Assembly (NCBI GenBank): GCA_000727475.1
Contig: KL647309.1
Coordinates: forward strand, 78,617 to 142,616
DNA from: Sarcocystis neurona
Lineage: Eukaryota; Apicomplexa; Conoidasida; Eucoccidiorida; Sarcocystidae
Length of the DNA stretch: 64,000 nt
Direction of reading: 5' to 3'
Shown: in pieces, positions 13,001 through 24,060 of the stretch
Layout: each line of letters begins with the position of its first letter
Numbering within the stretch: the first letter of the stretch is position 1
Made by a program: the position numbers and the translations under genes
The notes under the pieces: model-generated
What the model saw: only the letters and a program-made list of their open reading frames with translations
What the model was told of the DNA's origin: nothing
Databases searched by the model: none

Positions 13001-13814
13001 GAAGTGCGACTCTGCTAAAGTCGGTTGTACTACTATCTGACAGGTTTTGACAGTAGTCCCTGGGCTTTGTTACCCTTGCCTACGGTGTCAATGCATGGGC
13101 ATACGGTGCAACCCCGCACTCTTTTTCACCGCACGAACGCGTATCATTCGGCGTTTCTTCCGACCCAGACATTTTGAGTGAGTTTCCTCAGGACACGGCA
13201 GCGGAACAGGCACTGCGTGTCAGCGATGGCAAGCGACCACCGTCCCGCGCAATCGCGCATACCATGGCAACTTTACTGAAACATCCTCAAGTCCCAAAAT
13301 AAAGCATGCCTCCGCATGTCGAACGCGTGTGGTGTCTGTCGTCATCCGGTGCCGAACACGTCAGAAATGTACACTCACATCCGTGTAGCCCTCGATGATG
13401 GTTCCTATTCCTGCAGCAGTCCCGCGCAGGCTGCTAGTTATTCTCGACACACAGTGTCTGACCTCGGATAGGATACTATCAATGTTCGTAGTAACACGTC
13501 GAGAACCAGAGATTGTTGTTATAGCGATAAGTGGCGAGTAAAGTGCGTCATCAAAAATCGAAGAGGGACAGCGCATTCACTTGAACACATCCTTCCTTTT
13601 TCAAAGGGAGTGCACCACCAGGCTTACGGCTCCCCTACCAGCGTCATATCGGAACATGCACCAGGCACTGGTATGTAACGAACCGTGCAGGTAGACCAAA
13701 GACTGCGTGTGATCTTTGGTCGCAACGGCGACGACGCCAACGCTGTCTCTTTCCACATGCAGCAACCTGGGCTGTGCTGCGATTGAGAATTGCCAGATTT
13801 TCGCAAAGCAGGAA
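10091..13814. other. no gene recognised; 22-bp tandem repeat
   Basis: No coding feature is supported in this 3.7 kb. The longest open frames (150 codons at 10190-10642 and 148 codons at 11277-11723, both +) show no domain. A perfect pair of 21-nt units, TACAAAACTCAAGTGTTGCC plus T, sits at 12012 and 12034 with a period of 22 bp. Confidence 0.4.
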
Positions 13815-14150
13815 AAAATTCCGCCAGCGGGGACGCCATGGCTTTCGCCTGGTGCAGTTTAGAGTACCTGTCAGTCACTGTGCTTCGGTGACTCCGCACG
13901 CGTGCATGATCATTCCTAATGGTGTGCAGCCCACAGAACCGGATGTTTTCTTTTTATTCCCAAGAAAGTGAGTACCACTACCATTTTTAAACAGAGACCC
14001 AGGTGCCACGCAACGCCGCCGTCCGTCCTCCCGTGTCTGGCCACCCTTCGGAGGTTCCCACAACAGTCCGTAAGGCCAAACACGTGGAATCGTGGGACGC
14101 GTTTAACCTGTTTCTTTACGAATATGGTTGCCTGGGGGCTAACTGAATCT
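13815..14150 (+). pseudogene. reverse transcriptase relic at 13.8 kb
   Basis: KFRQRGRHGF followed by FRVPVSHCASVT (13815-13893) resembles the K-T-A-F-R-T-R-x-G ... F-R-V-M-P-F-G-L-x-N-A-P-A-T stretch of RT. EPDVFFLFPRK (13936-13968) resembles Y-L-D-D-V-x-I-F-S-R; the catalytic pair is partly lost. TCFFTNMVAWGLT (14106-14144) resembles K-C-x-F-F-x-x-x-V-x-F-L-G-H-x-V. Order and direction agree with the RNase H blocks just downstream. The segments are in shifted frames. Confidence 0.55.
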
Positions 14151-14220
14151 CTGGGACTGTCGCGCTTCGGTGATACGCTTGTCTTCTAGATGGAACTTAC
14201 TAGAGTGGCGTAATGTTTAC

Positions 14221-14518
14221 GTTCAGTCATCGCTCGTCGCAAAGGGGGTATTGAGTGCACCCACTTTCAGTTGGCAACAATTAGTACCGGCTGCAGAACG
14301 CTTATCTCTGACCGCATTTCGACCCCGACGATCAAATGTTTCGCTTCAGCGGACCAGAAGGAAAAAAGCTCTATTCAACAGAAAACCCACCAGTTCGACA
14401 CAGCCTGCAGGATATACTGCGTCAGCAGAGCCACACTCACTTGTTGTTCGTCGTTGCCTGAAAACTGCTAAAGGCAATAAAGGGAGTGTTGTACATTCTT
14501 CCCTGCTGTCTTCTGACA
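14221..14518 (+). pseudogene. RNase H relic at 14.2 kb
   Basis: One frame reads LVAKGVLSAPTFSW (about 14233-14274), matching the L-L-x-K-G-x-x-F-x-W connection block between RT and RNase H. In the same frame, about 14431-14516 reads HSLVVRRCLKTAKGNKGSV and then SSLLSS, which aligns nearly without gaps to H-P-V-A-Y-x-S-R-R-L-K-T-A-E-x-N-Y ... K-E-L-L-A. This is one of the best-preserved RNase H relics in the window. The frame stays open for 121 codons (14170-14535), but conserved residues have changed, so function is not expected. Confidence 0.65.
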
Positions 14519-15056
14519 ACGGCGGAGGCTCCTAATCTGCACCCCTCCGTCGTGGCATTCTGTTTTCACCGAAGCGGTCCTCGCCGAAGTGGCATGCTTC
14601 TTGCGCACAAGAAACCATGTCAAAGGCTCGACGTGTTGTTCCGTCCCTCACATCCTGTAGCTTTAAACACAGGAAGGCGGTTGCTTTGCGTGAGCAGAGG
14701 TCCAGGCTTGCTGCAGAACCTGATAAGGAGATGCGGGCCATCGTCCTACTCATAACCACAACTCCCAGCTAAACAGATCACGTTAGCGTGTCAGGAGTCA
14801 TCGGCTATCCCACTGCGCACAAGCTCTAGAACTCTTCCGCAATCACTAGAGATGTGGTGCTCCGGAGACGTCGTGCAGTGTGTCCACGAACGGTACTGCT
14901 TAATCAACACCCGCTAAACATCGATACGTTTAGACTGCGGAGGCAACAGAATGTAGCTCCATAGCCCCACCATTTTCGATTATGACCCTTGGTCATGATA
15001 TGTATCGTTTTTGGCTGAGCGCGAAAGTGACATCCTAGGGCATTAGATGTTTAACT

Positions 15057-15461
15057 CTAAAACCACATTATCGTTTCGCGCGCGTCTCCACGAAGAATGG
15101 GCAAGTTGTATCCGAATGGCCTGAGCATACAAGTGGACATGCCCCGCGCGCCGACATCACCTTCCATGAGTGTCTCATTTTGCATTCTCCCCCAACCAAT
15201 AAACTCTCCTATCAGCGTGACTGGTGTGGTATTTTCCACGACATATGTCAGAATCATGCTGCTGTCAAGGGAAAACGATCCATCCAGAGCAGCCGAAAGT
15301 CCCGAACCTTCACTCACACTGGCTAGTGTCCTGTTGATATGCTTCGTGCCACTGGCCCTTCTACCCGGGAAGCAGTTATTACGCGCGTCTAGGTGAACAT
15401 ACAGCGCCACGCGTGACCAGAAGTTCTCACGCGCGAGTGAAGCCGTTCTAGCTAACATCAC
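15057..15461 (-). other. uninterrupted 134-codon open frame, unknown
   Basis: This is one of the longest clean open frames in the decayed left part and it runs against the retrotransposon relics. The translation has ordinary protein composition with charged residues and no low complexity, but I do not recognise a family. It could be a chance open frame, a fragment of an unrelated inserted sequence, or an exon of a small gene. No start context, splice partner or neighbour supports a full gene. Confidence 0.25.
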
Positions 15462-16830
15462 AAGTCAAAGCTTGGCGCATAGCGGATGAAAGTTTCTAAG
15501 TGGTAGTAATCTGAATATGAACAGGAACAGCCTATATATTTAAGGGCCGCCTCGACAGACAAACACGTGAACTCTGTAGTTGCCAGAGAAGCGGTGCTAT
15601 ACCCTTGGACTGCCTCCGCAGTCCATGTACGCGCGTGTGGGTGTTTGTATGTGCGTACGTACGTCCGCAGCGAGTGGCCGGTTAATAGCAAGACACGGCG
15701 CCGGTTGAGTCCGACTTGGTACCGGTGTGCACGATAGTCCGAAGTGAGATTCGATAGAATGCGAAAACTCTCGGTTTCCGCGAGAGCTGATGAGACAGAG
15801 TTGTTGGCCCCTCACATACGTCTCTGCACTCTTTAACCTTTCTTGTGCATTTGTCTACCAACCATCTTGTCCTTGCATGGGCGTTGCAGCGTTATGTTGA
15901 GCTACGCATATAGCGAAACACCGCTTGAAGCCGCCCCTGCCGCCTCCTCACCATCAAAAGCCGTTTCACATAGTAGAGCGCGCTTATGTCTGTAAAGGGC
16001 TTACTTTGAGCACAAAGGCAATATTCGGTTTTGTGGACGCGTACGCAGCACAGTGCATGCTCGTCTCCAAGCGTAGTGGCGACATACATGTCAAGAGGAC
16101 TGTCCTCGGCCTTGTGTGGTTCATCGGCTAGAGGTCTTACACTTTGGGAAAGACTTAGCTGAGCCTCCCTGGATACGGAATAACCGGCCACTTTATGCTC
16201 TCGGCAAACAAGCCAGTGTCACCCGGACACCGGCAGTTTCACGTTGATGCTCACGGGCCAAAATGTACAGGTACTCATCAAAACGCTACGACGGAGAGCA
16301 ACGACGCGTTGACGGGCACCAGGGTAGGGACAACTAAAGCTTACTGTGAGCCTGTTTCGCACGACCGCAATACATCTACTCTACAGTCACCTGCACCTCT
16401 TTTTTTTGGACGTGTAATTCCACACTAACAGTCACACATTTGGCATCTTCTTACCCCCTAGATGCTATGCGCAAACGACCAGGCATGGACTCGCAAGCGT
16501 AAGGAATAGTCTGCTACTTGGTTACACATTTTGCAGAAGAGCTGTGGTGCGCCTATCATCCTTCTGTGAAGTGTAGAATACCTGCTGGGGCTGCCAGTAA
16601 AGCCAGTATGAACAGTGACCCGTGAGTTAGCGCGGGCCGCGGCATTCCACCCTTGCGTTCCCCAGTGGCGCTGAGCGAACTATACGGGCTTCTAGTCACC
16701 ACAGCACAACCGAACATCGTGGACTGGAGAAGGCGAACGCCCGCAGTGCAACGCACACTGGAAGTGGCGGCCGAAGCACGGGTCATGTTAAGCTGTTAAA
16801 GAATACAATTAAAATGATGACTGGTGCGGC

Positions 16831-17052
16831 GTGCTGTTGGTTCGCGCCCCCGTCGCACGGCTTCGATTCGTCAGCACTGACAGATTTTTCTGCCCGCTGC
16901 GGTACAAAATCCCGCCACGTCGTACACTGATATTGGTCAAGGATGCAAAAGGACTTGAGCTGCTGAAAAATCGCAAACTGGGTTCTCTAGTCTGCGTGGA
17001 GACCACTGTCAGAGGAGACACTGGGGGGACCGAAGACACACCAGCATATTGA
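16831..17052 (+). other. 73-codon open frame, possible integrase C-terminus
   Basis: The segment ILVKDAKGLELLKNRKLG (about 16933-16986) loosely resembles the post-core integrase pattern V-x-L-S-T-x-N-L-x-L-x-x-x-R-K-L-x-P seen in gypsy elements. No catalytic integrase block was found just upstream, so this assignment is weak. Confidence 0.25.
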
Positions 17053-17307
17053 GGTTCATCCTAGTTCTGCTGTGTCAGTTGCTCGAAGCCACTGCATTAG
17101 GGGGTGCGCAGCACGGATTCAAGGAAGCATAAGGCGGATCTACTCTCTGTATCCGACCGGCTACTCGGTCGGCACAACGTAGGCGGGCTCGCGTACTTGT
17201 TTACAACGCGTGCATGTCCCAAACTGTATTGCGTCACACACTAGGCGCCAATGGCAAGAGGTTCCCTTTCGTGGCAGTCTTTTATCTGAAAAAAAACACA
17301 GGCCCGA

Positions 17308-17348
17308 CGAAAATATATTTAGAGACACAATATATATTTTATATATTG
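17308..17348. repeat. AT-rich imperfect inverted repeat
   Basis: AAAATATATTT at 17311 and the nearby AATATATATTTTATATATTG around 17330-17348 form an AT-rich imperfect palindrome. It stands out in a region otherwise free of simple sequence. No function is implied. Confidence 0.4.
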
Positions 17349-18631
17349 TGGCCAACGTCGCTACCCCGCAATCGACAGCCAGCACCGATTTCCCATCCGA
17401 CAAATACACGTAACCCCTAACGTGTGCTGTCGTGTTCCACATTATCGAGTAGAAATTTCCTCTTTTTTCCCATCTACTACCTCCAAGCAGGCGATTCACA
17501 TTCTTATATTGCGACTGTTTAAAGCTTCATACGGTACTCACGATACAATGTGTCTGAAGATAAAATAATTTCTGTGCACAATAGATACTCTATGCAGTAA
17601 GATAGAGAAAGCCTGCTTCCCTGCTCCAGAAGCAAAGTGTGGACTCTTATGCAAGCATTAACTTCTGTGCCTTGGTAAGAACGCCAAGGGGACACCGCGC
17701 AGCCACACCTGGGCACCTGCTCCGTTGCCAGTGCAGACGTCGAAGCGTGTTTTCCTCTATTAAAACAATTCTGCCTCAAGGACTCGCAGCCCACATCCTC
17801 TGTAAAACGTTTTACACGAACAGCAGACAGCCACACCGCACAAGATTGTATGCGCGTTTGTAATGAAGAGAAGTTTTAATATCAATGAAGCTGCCCGATG
17901 TCGCGCTGCTGGAACCGCTCCACGTGTAGCGTATGCCCTTCTTTTATGTAAGCGTCCGCTGCGATGAAGAAGCCGCCCACTGTTCATTTGAAGGGATGTA
18001 TAACATTAGCAGAAGTGACAATGGCGTTTAGTGGTGCTCGAACGAAGCATAGGTATTCTAACGTCTTCCTCAAAATGTACTTCTGTGATCTCCATCACGC
18101 GTCCAAACTGTGTTCCAGGGACACACTACACGTCTTGCGGGGGCGGTGAGAGCGTCCGTGTCGGCCAGAATGCCGCCTTCCTAAACGTAGTTGCTTACGA
18201 GCGTGTGTGTTATATTTTCCGACCGTTCTCAAGCGACATACCAGCCGCTGTCGCAGAAGACGTCGTGCAATTTTTTACATCAGCCAGATCTGAGAACTGC
18301 AGACTACACAGTCTGTGGGTGGGACACGGAAGTAAAGACAGTTGACGAACGATAATGATGCCGTCTTGGAAATGATCTCCCGGCGTGCCAATTTTCCAGC
18401 TGCAGATAAAATCTGTAGCAGTGAGTGTTGCAGGGTTGGGACTTTGGTGGTGGATGGTTGCGAGCCAAAAGTCCCGGTCCAGCAAGGGCAATTTTTCATC
18501 AGAGATGCAAGGGAAAATCTACAAGTTGATCTCCAGAATACAAAACCATCAGAGGCGTCCTGCACAGAGATACGCACCTCACGAGCGTATGCGGAGAGTC
18601 AGCGTGGCATGATAAACCGTAGCTCCGAGCG

Positions 18632-18676
18632 ACAGGTGAAACTCTTCGTGTCAACAGGGGCGAAGATAGCACGCTA
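18632..18676 (+). pseudogene. possible retropepsin motif relic
   Basis: RQVKLFVSTGAKIAR followed by a TAA stop resembles the retroviral-type aspartic protease motif V-x-x-L-V-D-T-G-A, with Ser in place of the catalytic Asp. A protease upstream of RT is the expected gypsy order, but the next convincing RT core (21.4 kb) is further away than usual. A chance match is possible. Confidence 0.25.
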
Positions 18677-19559
18677 AGGAGTCGAGGACCCCGTCCTGTC
18701 AGAAGAACCTCCCTGAGAGTCTGATGATGTCAACCCACTGGTGCACGGGCACAACGCACGGTGGCAAACAAAATTACTGGAAGCTCTGGACAGCGCTTCG
18801 GCTCTACATTGTACGTATTTCAAAAAAGGGATAATTGTTTTGACTTTAGCTCCTCACCGGTGCGCTGGAGTCGACTCCTTAAGGAGCGTCAAAAGTAGAG
18901 ATTTCACTCAATGCACTCCCCACACTCTGGTGGTCCTCAAACTCTGGCTGGAGATGAAGCCGTCAGGCCAACGTTCCCACTGGCGGACCGCATGAGTCTT
19001 GTACTTTCCCGGGGTACATTCTTTATCGGTGGAGTGCTGCTACCAACACCTGAAGAACAGTATTGTTTCAAGGATATTATCCTCTTCTGGTGAAAAGTTG
19101 TTTTTCCACTGGGCGTATGATACCTTCCTGCAACAAGTCAAACGGCCTTTCCAAAAACGGACGCCAGAGAGAGACATTAAGACAAGAATCTGAGCTCAGG
19201 TGAATGCACTTCATACCTCGTCTTGCCTCCCTGCGTAGGAGCGGGGAGGCGTCGACCTTCTCCCGGAAACATGCACGTGTTTCTTCTTGTTCCTCCTTAA
19301 GGACAAGTTGAGAAGGTAACGCATGTCCGCGTGTGCAGTATGTACTGCCCGTTCCTGCGCCGGTGCTACTGCTGGCGCTCTTCCTATTCTAGTAGTCGGC
19401 CGTAGGGGTGATTGAACTCCAAAAGTTCACAGGGGGACTTTTCGGAGGCCTAAGGTAGCCGCGTTTCGTGGGCTACTTTCTGAATTGTTGTTTGATCCCG
19501 CGTTTCCCCATAATCGGCAACGGCTCGCGCGGGAAATACGAGCTCAGGTTGCAGGCTTC

Positions 19560-19800
19560 CTTTCGATCCTTTCCCGTCGTGGGAGTGCCGAAGCTGTCAG
19601 CGCTGCTTGCTCTCACTCCTGCTGTGACAGAAAAGAGAACGGAACAGAAGCAAAATGCTGCCGTTGACGTGCTGCAGACCCTCGGCACGCACTGCATTGG
19701 GAAGAATGCGTGGAATGTAGCGTACCACGTAATTGATCTCATGATTCTCCTCAGAGATTCGCTGCGGGCACAAATACATAGTTCTGCTTTGGATCTGAGG
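19560..19800 (+). pseudogene. possible integrase core relic
   Basis: VVGVPKLSALLALTP (about 19577-19621) resembles V-V-V-D-R-L-S-K-x-A-H-F-I-P around the first catalytic Asp. VLQTLGTHC and then VAYH (about 19666-19730) resemble the L-L-G-T-K-L-x-x-S-T-A-Y-H segment. The distance between the two is too short for an intact integrase, so either a deletion occurred or one match is spurious. The frame is open from 19468 to 19866. Confidence 0.35.
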
Positions 19801-20076
19801 ATGTGGTGTTATGCGTTGACGTTGTGTCTTCCCACCGGTGTTGGTGGAAGATTCCAGCATCTATAGTTAATCTCTTAACTAGTCCTGCGTTGTAATCTTG
19901 TACGGGTTTCATGATTTTGCGAGCCCACTGCCACTCGCCTTAGTGTCCAGAACTGACTCCCTGAGGTTGTGTCTTTGAATTCGAACGTGTCCATTTACAG
20001 AACGACAAAACGAAGGCTGGTGTTTTCGATGCGTCCAAGTCGCCAACTACCGAAAAACACAGCTGGTAGCTTGGGA

Positions 20077-20145
20077 GGAGAATATTTGTTGCATTGGCTG
20101 GGAAAAGTTCACCTTCCTATTAGTTCAAATTGGAAGCGCTGGTAT
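20077..20145 (+). pseudogene. possible chromodomain relic
   Basis: GEYLLHWLGKVHLP followed by SNWKRW resembles the chromodomain core E-Y-L-V-K-W-K-G-Y-x ... T-W-E-P. A chromodomain at the integrase C-terminus is the hallmark of chromoviruses within Ty3/gypsy, and this segment sits downstream of the possible integrase core at 19.6-19.8 kb. The aromatic positions Y, W and W are kept, but the match is short. Confidence 0.4.
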
Positions 20146-21402
20146 CCTGTTCTCTACTACGGCGATACGGAAACGTAGACAACTCCTGACCACGCAAGAT
20201 TCTCTCTCTCAAGGCTACCGAAGCACTGGCGGTATTCCAGCTTTCTCCACCATTTATAATCGCAGTGCTGTAGCAGTTGAAAAGTTTATGCATCCACCTG
20301 CTGTTTGGTCGTTACATCTCACTTGCAGTGAGATGGAGTACGGATGTAACGCACGCGTCGATTCTCAGTGTACGCGTTTGGCGCGGAAGATTGGCGGCGT
20401 CGCTCCGCGCTCACAACCGCTCTTGCGCGGCCTGCAAAACTAGAGCAGCGTGTACACATGTCCTGCAAGTGGACGTATAACGTATGTCCGAGGCTAAACA
20501 ACGGAGACGGGAATATACATATATACCTGTATATATTCATTCTGGTCGAGTTCACGTGCGAGTTTACGGTATGTTTATGGTGATGATCCAAGTCACTGGC
20601 TTTGGTGACAAAAGTTGTAGCCCATGACGTTGTCACAAGGTACATCTACTCTTGCGCTGTCGTAGAAAAATGGACTTGACGTGAGGTACTCATGCATCTC
20701 TATAATAATCTGCTTTCAAAACATGCGTGGCAGACGAGAACTATTTCAGCCGTCACTTCGCAGCGCACCAGGTGACGGCGTCGTTCTCGAGTATAGTGTC
20801 AATATCCGCCACTCTATACCAGCTCAGCCACTTTGTCCTGTTCTTTCCTCTGCACTACCCTCTCGCATATCCCAATGCTACCTGGATACAAGTGCTTTTC
20901 TGTGGCCGGAACTTCGGCTGTACTACTAAGACGTAACTACGTTTGTGGAAGAAGAAAAGCACTTTTCACTCGGATACACAGGCGCTGCGTGAATGTGCCC
21001 ACTTTTCCCTTCAAATCAGTTCTCTCCTACCAGGATCACGCACGCACCACTGCCAGCTTGTGCTGAAGCAAAATTCTAAGGGAAGCGCAGGAGGTAGACG
21101 CGAAGCAGGTCGTCGAATATCATCCTCCATTCCTTTGCATACGACTAGGATTCCCCGTATTTCGTACTCCTGACAAGTATTCAGTTGTGGAAAGACCTCG
21201 ACTGCGGAGGCGCGGTAATGGGGACTTCTTGTAGGGTTGTGCCCTTCAAGTGCATGCGCCGTATCGCCTCACCCGTTTGAAAAACACTCACCACAACTAA
21301 AGCGAAAAACTCTTCAACAGGAAAACAATGCAAGGTCGTCGCATCCGGTGGTATCGACCACGTTCGGTACCGCACGGGTCGCACATACATACTCAGTCCT
21401 AT

Positions 21403-21652
21403 TTTCTCGACTTGGGGTACAATCCGGCAAATTTCAGAAGCTTACTGGCATGAGAGCTTGTGCCATTTATCTGGATGACCTCTTTTGTTTCATATGTATC
21501 AGACCCTGCAGAGTTGAACAGTACGCTGTTGTTGGTGGAATGCTGCCACGCTTTGGATGAGCTGCTAAAAGCGTACGCTGTTCTTTTCGGGTGCAAGCGG
21601 CGAGAGTATTACCTTACATAAATCTGTCGTCTTCATTGGACACTTCTTACGC
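21403..21652 (+). pseudogene. reverse transcriptase core with intact YLDD
   Basis: This is the clearest RT relic. LDLGYNPANFRSLL (21409-21450) matches F-G-L-x-N-A-P-A-x-F-x-x-L-M. Tyr-Leu-Asp-Asp is intact at 21468-21479 in the reading AIYLDDLFCF. HALDELL (21547-21567) matches the H-x-x-H-L-x-x-V-L block, and GCKRREYYL (21580-21606) the K-x-x-K-C-x-F block. KSVVFIGHFL (21620-21649) matches V-x-F-L-G-H-x-V. The blocks are in consecutive order at normal spacing, but use three frames with a TAA at 21618-21620, so the gene is broken by small indels. Confidence 0.85.
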
Positions 21653-22391
21653 TAGCACATGACACGGCAGGGAGCATGACTTCTTTGTGGTCTTCAGAGC
21701 ATTCGAAGTCCTGTGATTAGCTGCGAGATAATACTAGTACCACTGAACTGAAGGGGATCCGTAATGCTTAGTTATGTGCGTACAGGTACTGTTATTCAGC
21801 CCCTTTAAAACCTGGTTCTTCTTTTGCAGGCAATGATTGTTGCCCTCTTTAATAGTTGAGCGGCTGCTTGTACGCCGTTCCATAGATCACCCTTCATTCG
21901 CATCGAGCTTGCGTAGGTCGTTTCCGTCATCCAAGCACTCCGATACCTTATCATCTAATACATAAGTGCGAAATGGCACAAAGACAGTGAGATCTTTCGA
22001 AGTGGCTTCCTCACAGTTCACGCTCCCGGCGACGGCGAAGGGTGCGGGGCGGCTACTCGCGGTCTTCAGACGAGCCTGAAGCCAACGATGGTACAGGTAA
22101 TTCTTTCGCAGCGTCACAGCTACGTGTTCGATGGCCAAAATGTATGATTCCATGTCGGTAAGCTAACGGGTGGATGTCCCCAGCTTCGACACACTTCGCA
22201 TCTCTCTGCCGGGACCCCCGCAGAGAAGAAACTTTGACTCTCTTTTTTCCCGACCGTGAATGCAGACACAGTCACTGTGCGTTCCTCCTAAGCTCAACCC
22301 AAACGGCTCTTGGAGATAATTATCTGCGCCGATACTTCTAGCAGCAGACACGATTGGGGAGCATGTATCGCTACGTGACACAAAGGTGGAC

Positions 22392-22560
22392 GTGTATGTA
22401 CACCAGGGGACGGCGGAATGGAGTCCAAGAAGACCACTTGATGCTGTTACTAGGAGAAACCTACAACAGACAGTGCGCTCTGTCGGATGGACTGAAAGTG
22501 TGTTCATATGTTCAAGGGAAATGACGTGCTGTCGCCGCAGGATGATACACTCCAACACAC
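22392..22560 (+). pseudogene. possible integrase zinc-binding relic
   Basis: Downstream of the RT core, one frame reads VHQGTAEW, then RRNLQQTVRSVGW, then ICSREMTCCRRR and TPGRQLAL. This resembles the H-x-x-x-x-x-G-H ... L-x-x-x-Y-W-W-P ... C-x2-C-Q-R-x-K ... P-A-G-x-L-Q-P-L layout of gypsy integrase. The frame is open for 102 codons (22386-22694). The second His is replaced and the Cys spacing altered. Position about 0.9 kb after YLDD fits the RT-RH-IN order, though RNase H blocks between were not recognised. Confidence 0.4.
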
Positions 22561-23414
22561 CGGGACGGCAACTTGCTTTGATTGGCATCGATAGGATTGA
22601 ACTTTGTCAAGCGTTCTACTCTACCACTTCGAGCCACACGACTGATGCCGCAGCAAAGCTATGTGAAGCTGACGAGCAGCGTCCCTGGCGCTAATCACCT
22701 GCTTTGACCCGACGGCTTCTCTGGTTTTACTTTCCTGAACAAAAATGTTACTCGTCTCAGTGTCGTGATGCCGTGCCAGACACGCGAGACACCCGAACCT
22801 ACACGCTGTGCCATTGTAGAAGAAGCATCGCTGCGCATCGGCAATATTAGCCGTGGCATTATACGAGACACTTGGAATCCACTGGTAGAAGGCCGGTGGC
22901 GAGAGAAGAAAACCCGCGTTTCTTCTGTGTGAATTCCGGCGAATTCAGTATCTGAAGTTACTGAGGAAGTACAAGATACCGCAGTTGTGGATGAATTGGA
23001 GTGCTGCGGTAAAGTAGCAATGACTGCACGGAGTGGTAAGAGCGCTACAAAAAACTCGGTGTACTAGGAAAGGTGGTCCTTTTAATCTGCGACGCCCAGC
23101 TGAACAGGGGCTTGCTCGCTGTGGCTGAAGTGCATCGGGACAGAAATATTATTTTTGTACTAACGCTGAGGAGGGCCTCACCGCCAGCCCTAAGTAGGTG
23201 TCGTTTGGACACAGCATTCAACACGCATTGTGGCCCACATGCGTCTGCCTGTCAATGGTAGGATCAGGGCCCCTGCGGTCACCCGTCCGTCTCCGGTTAG
23301 ACGGTGTCAGAGACCTTGCGTCGGAGTGCGATATCACTGAACACTGAAAACAGGGATGCTGCACCTACAGATCTCGGTACGCCCTTTCTTTGCAACAGAG
23401 GTCAGAGTGCAGTT

Positions 23415-23530
23415 TTTAAAAGGGGTTTTGGAGGCCTGAGTAGTTTACTGTCCCCGCACACATTGCCGTTTCCCTTTCACGAACAATATATTGAGCAAGC
23501 AGACGTGTCTTACGCAGTACATGCAAAGCC
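23415..23530 (+). pseudogene. RNase H entry block relic at 23.4 kb
   Basis: FKRGFGGLSSLLSPHTLPFP followed by HEQYIEQADVS and AVHA matches the RT/RNase H connection F-x-x-L-K-x-x-L-S-x-P-x-L-x-F-P-D ... F-x-L-x-T-D-A-S ... A-V-x-A. The Asp that replaces Thr-Asp-Ala-Ser is kept in ADVS. The frame is open for 99 codons (23304-23603). No RT core was recognised immediately before it. Confidence 0.5.
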
Positions 23531-23726
23531 TTTGAGGCGGTTCGATAAACTAACGCGGAAAAGGGTGTGCCCCCTTGTCCGAAGACGTGTTTATTCTGTG
23601 TAGATTCACGATGTCAGCATGACAGAGGACCAGCGACCAACTGAAAAAGAAAAATCGCGTATCACAGAAGGGTTGGAGAGCTGCCGCTATGAATTCGAAT
23701 ACTTGAGAGCGCTAGAGTCGTACCAC

Positions 23727-24056
23727 TGTCCAAGCATCGTTCTACTGCGTGTGCTAATTATGTTCTGTCCAGACTTCCGGAGACCGGTTCACTCTTTTTC
23801 CGTGAGCGACTGCATTCCACGAGGCTGCTCAGCCCCAGGCATTGTTGAGCAGACAGCGTGCAACCGTTGACAAAACGCTGCTGGACGAAGAGCATTGCCC
23901 CACACTTGCACAACTGGACAGCGGTCTTGGGCTGTAAAAACCTCTTGCAAGTTTTAGAGGACGACCCTCGCTGCGGAACTAATGACTGCTTCGGGACAAG
24001 CATCAACTACGACACCTGTCAAGCACGAACTCCTGTCCTATGCCGCTTCCACAGTA
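23727..24056 (+). pseudogene. second RNase H relic at 23.8 kb
   Basis: MFCPDFRRPVHSFSVSD (about 23757-23810) matches the L-x-x-P-D-F-x-R-P-F-x-L-x-T-D block. PVKHELLSYAAS (24015-24050), in another frame, matches Y-P-V-x-x-K-E-L-L-A-I-V-x-A. The distance is longer than normal by roughly 80 nt. Lying directly after the 23.4-kb block, it suggests two overlapping or tandem fragments of different copies. Confidence 0.45.
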
Positions 24057-24060
24057 GGTA

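Larger units (their letters stand above)
4556..24060 (+). mobile_element. array of decayed Ty3/gypsy-type LTR retrotransposons
   Basis: Across about 20 kb, short translated segments on the + strand match the conserved blocks of Ty3/gypsy pol, in the order RT, RNase H, integrase that defines this superfamily. Blocks belonging together are separated by distances close to those expected for a gypsy polyprotein, but they change frame and contain stops. Several sets recur (about 4.6-6.3, 8.4-10.1, 13.8-14.5, 19.6-20.1, 21.4-22.6 and 23.4-24.1 kb), all in the same orientation. No LTRs, primer-binding site or gag could be recognised, probably because decay is too deep. Chromovirus-like elements have been reported from Eimeria genomes, which fits. 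The array as a whole is well supported; single blocks vary and are listed separately. Confidence 0.75.

Noticed and set aside
21887..22153. - strand phrase YILAIEHVAVTLRKNYL resembling RNase H
   Set aside because: Similar to the L-A-I-x-x-A ... R-x-Y-L block but on the opposite strand to every other relic around it; likely chance.
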